A stretch of 64,000 bases of DNA from Ustulina deusta. Lineage: Eukaryota; Ascomycota; Sordariomycetes; Xylariales; Xylariaceae. The position numbers were made by a program, and so were the translations under genes. The first letter of the stretch is position 1, and every line of letters starts with the position of its first letter. The notes under the pieces were generated by a model. It was given only the letters and a program-made list of their open reading frames with translations, had not been told where the DNA came from and made no database searches. The stretch covers positions 744,001 to 808,000 of the forward strand of contig JAJNNX010000018.1 of assembly GCA_023159155.1 (NCBI GenBank), read 5' to 3'. Positions 60,982-64,000 of this stretch are shown here, piece after piece.

Positions 60982-62473
60982 TTATAGGTTCTTGGACTGA
61001 AGCTTCTTTAACCTCGTCGCCCCTTCGTATACACCTCGGTCGACCGCTGCCGCTACTGTCAGTGTGCCGCCAAGCACGGCGCAGAGACCTGTAAGGAAGC
61101 CTGAAAACGTCTTGGCTCGCTCCTCCCGATTAATCACCTTCATTGGTGAGATATCCTATAGAGTCTGAGGTCAGCACGGGTCTAATGGTACTAGCCGTCG
61201 TTGTGGCACTTACGTAGGAGAAGAACACGCCTGGGATGCCGCCTCGTGCATGCATGCGCTCCTGGTGGCCTTCAGCCGCATCATCGCCACCATTCAAGCT
61301 TCGCTTGTGGCTCGTGACAGAGTACTGATGAGTCTCCATGCTACCGTCGAAGCCACTGCCCAGACTGCCTAACCACACATTTTCATCCGTCGTTCGGTCG
61401 GGACCATTGGACTTAGACGAGCTCAAAGGCAAGTATGCGGTTGGGACAACTTTGAGGAAATACATGAAGTTGAAATTGGGGTCGTCAGTGATCTGCTTAA
61501 CGTCGTCGAGCGGGTTCAAGTGGTGGTTCGTCCAGGGGCTACTCTTAGCGTGCTTCTTGCTTATATCCTCAGGAAGCTGAGGACCGAACCGGAGCTGGTG
61601 GATTTCGTGCTCGAATGAATGTCTCACGGGGCTGTCTATGTAATTCTTCAAGTCATGAACGTGCATGTTGCCGTTGCTGAAACTCCGACCTGGGGCAAAG
61701 TGGAAGTTTCCTATCACCTTATTGACACGAATGGCGCCCTCAATGCGGCAGCCTTCATGCCTCTGTTCGTCCAGTTTTTCGGCATAGTGCTCACGCTGGC
61801 ATTGTTCAACACCTTCGCCCCTACCGAAGGCCCATGATGCTTGCGCATATGCCTCTCGTACTTCGTCACAGGTGTTACAACATCCCGGTTTCGCCGCCGT
61901 GGATGGGGCGGGGGCACTATAGCAAGAGCCGCAGTAATTGGGATCGAGGTGACTAGCTTCCTCACTCGCATCATGCCTGCAACGGGCGTTAACGACAATG
62001 GCTATGCGCAATAGCACAATCGCACCAGGGAGAGTAGACTAACAGCGCGAGTGCAGTAGTATCAATGACCCGTCCACCTTGGGAGGTGGGTTGAAGCCTG
62101 ACCTTTTTCACGCCGTGTAAAACACCATGCTGCTGTTCACCGGACACGTCCATAACATCGAGGGTGAGAAGCTCGCAGGGAATCTTGGGGAAGGTAACGT
62201 TCATGTGGATTTCCATACGTTCGCCTGCCAGGATTGTTAGCAGACTACGGATACGAGGGGAGACCAGGAGGGAAACGCACCCCGGCCCTTATCAACTATG
62301 AGCTCAGGATGTATGACAATCCTCCTGTAGTCGGACCATTCTCCCCAAGCAAGGTAGAGAACAACAATGACGGAGATGATTGTGACGATGCCACCGGAGG
62401 TGGTGCGTATCCTTGCATCCTCAACCGTCTTGGTGAAGGCATCAAGCCTGGTGAACCTCGACTTGGGAGGCAT
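60982..62473 (-). CDS. ERV46: ER-Golgi cargo receptor Erv46 (ERGIC3)
   Basis: Four exons on the minus strand, 62473-62281, 62224-62044, 61976-61214 and 61155-60982, give about 436 residues. Erv46 with Erv41 cycles in COPI/COPII vesicles and retrieves escaped ER proteins. The start MPPKSRFTRLDAFTKTVEDARIRT leads into the first membrane segment (GGIVTIISVIVVLYLAWGEW). The luminal part has the conserved cysteine motif HLDPNYCGSCYSA, then GCCNTCDEVREAY, and QCQREHYAEKLDEQRHEGC with IEGAIRVNKVIGNFHFAPG. The second membrane segment follows the last splice (FFSYDISPMKV, FSGFLTGLCAVLGGTLTVAAAVD). The short cytosolic tail ends KKLQSKNL. An added Gly/Asp-rich stretch (about 61280-61400) precedes the last exon. 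Confidence 0.94.
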
Positions 62474-64000
62474 GGCAGTTGATCCGAAGGGAGGCTGCTC
62501 GACGGGCGTTTGCTACGCTCTGCGATCCAGGTGGCGCAGCGAATGACACTGGGGCGTGGAGGGCAGGAGATGGCGACGAAAGAATGGCGAAGGGAGCAGG
62601 TCACCGCGAGAGCGACATTCGATCAAGGGAACGCGCGTGCATGAAGAGAACGGAATGGATGTCACCCGTCGACCAAGCAGCAAGTCCACGCTCTACGACG
62701 TCGTTCGGTAGGCAAGCAGGGCGCGCAGCTACTTGAGGCTCGACGTTTAAGCAATGGGGGCAATTGGTAAGTGGTGTAGGTATTGAAGCTGGTGAAGATA
62801 GCTGGCTAATTGAGGCTGCTCAAGCCTTGAGGGATCCCGCTTGCAGATAAACTATAAGTCTAAGTACAGACGGCACGAAAGGCCACCTTCACTTTCCAGG
62901 GATGGGCCAATCAGCCTAGCCAATTGTGAGCTAGTCTGGGCTTCCCTAAACAGATACATGTCGGCTACCCCTGTCCCAGCACGCGTACCTCCTGTATATA
63001 TGCAGACTAAGGTACCTACCCAGGCGGTAGTACGCTTGCCAGACCTGCTTACATCGGTACCTTTTCTCCACGTGCTTTCGGTACCGTCCGAGGTCCCGAA
63101 GTACGAGCTGGAGGTTTACCTACCTATCTAGTCTAAATAGAGATGATTTACATGCCCGGGCTTGGCGGATTGCGCAAGCATTTTCTCCAGAACCGTGGAC
63201 ATTGAGCACTGACTCCCAATATCGAATGGCAAGCTTAGGCTATAGGTAGGTCCTGCGTTTTGGCCTAGGTATGCTCACTCTCGGAACTATGATTTTTACT
63301 TTCCAGGGAGACAATCAATCTGGCCAATTAGACGCTGGTCGCAAGTCATAGGTCTTGTCAAAAACCGAGACAGTATACCGATAGCCGCCACGGTAGCTCG
63401 GAGATCATCCATCGGTAGTCCCGCTCGTCTTGATTTACTCACTGTTTTTTTGGTCACATATTTGACAAGTATTTCTTGGAAATTAGGCTCTGTTGATTAA
63501 TAGTGGCGGAACCTCATCGCTACGATATGCCAGCCTTCCTTACGCTTGTGAATAATGTCGGGCAAACTCCAAGGTATCTGTATGCAAGTTGTAATGTTAG
63601 TATACATAGGATTGATGTTGCACCAACGGAAACGTTGGCGCGAAGGAATGATGAAATGTTTTAGAGAAAGCGGTGCTATTACGGTTGGTTACTTTTTACC
63701 TTGTGTTCATCGCAAGAAGAAGGTCCGTTCTTTGAAATGCAGCGTAAATTCTATTATGGATATCATAACGTGTAACTAACTAGGTACCTGTCCTTTTTTT
63801 CTAACAGTACACACCTACACATACCTGTGGGAGCATTTTGATTAAAGAGGTGCCTATTACAGGTTGACTAAATGCCACAACCAGTACCTCTTCCTGGGTT
63901 GTTTATGCCAGTCGATGTATTTTTGCTCCAGATGCATTCCCAGTTGGAAGTAACCTGGGTTTTTGAAGGTGTTACGTGGTATCCGGTTCGTGATATATCC
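62474..64000. other. right-end region, promoter of ERV46 and unassigned sequence
   Basis: About 1.5 kb with no supported gene. It is scattered with GGTACCTACC and TACCTACCTATCTAG words (63009-63130, 63780). Two short ATG frames (62841-63131 and 63555-63779) show no family resemblance. A gene may start beyond the window. Confidence 0.4.

Noticed and set aside
62841..63131. 96-codon frame upstream of ERV46
   Set aside because: Contains the dispersed TACCTA words and has no family resemblance.

Overview
The window is nuclear DNA of a filamentous ascomycete (Pezizomycotina, most likely Sordariomycetes). Genes are dense, are read from both strands, and carry short introns of about 50-160 bases with GT...AG borders and CTAAC/CTGAC-like branch sites. 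The protein set is a typical fungal housekeeping complement. I could not fix the order or genus from sequence alone. No rRNA, tRNA, transposon or CRISPR array was recognised.

Layout. 1-9 kb: cytochrome c1 (CYT1, +), an MBD4-like HhH-GPD DNA glycosylase (+), a DAHP synthase of the shikimate pathway (-, first exon unresolved), a low-complexity gene-free stretch with a 12-bp tandem repeat, and an AIG1/FAR-17a-like membrane protein (-). 9.7-19.7 kb: a WD40-cyclophilin of the CYP15/PPWD1 type (+), a Zn2Cys6 transcription factor with an apparent 6-base microexon (+), a convergent FMN-dependent lactate oxidase/monooxygenase-like gene (-) and the GINS subunit SLD5 (+). 21-34.6 kb: protein phosphatase methylesterase PPE1 (+), tRNA-dihydrouridine synthase DUS2 (-), a 1062-residue fungal protein of unknown function (+) and a RAD53/CHK2-type checkpoint kinase (+). 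35.8-48 kb: an uncharacterised 1000-residue protein with a CxxC...CxxC motif (+), STT3 with a GC-AG intron (-), ATP synthase subunit e (-) and cytoplasmic dynein intermediate chain (+). 48-62.5 kb: NUP159 (-), proteasome beta-2 subunit PUP1 (+), a secreted-type GH37 trehalase preceded by six copies of a 13-bp repeat (+) and ERV46 (-).

The genes do not form one pathway. They belong to respiration (CYT1, ATP synthase e), genome maintenance (glycosylase, SLD5, RAD53-like), secretion and glycosylation (STT3, ERV46), nuclear transport and motors (NUP159, dynein), protein turnover and phosphatase control (PUP1, PPE1), tRNA modification (DUS2) and carbon metabolism (lactate oxidase-like, trehalase, DAHP synthase). 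There is no sign of a secondary-metabolite cluster or an obvious new multi-gene system. The most interesting points are at gene level: the GC-AG intron in STT3, the 6-base microexon, a frame-preserving intron in PPE1, the repeat next to the trehalase start, a short TACCTAGGTA-like motif scattered through nearly every intergenic region, and two large proteins without a known function.

Exon borders were inferred by eye from reading frame, splice signals and protein-family conservation. Start codons of the MBD4-like gene, the DAHP synthase, the 1062-residue protein and the CxxC protein are the least certain.
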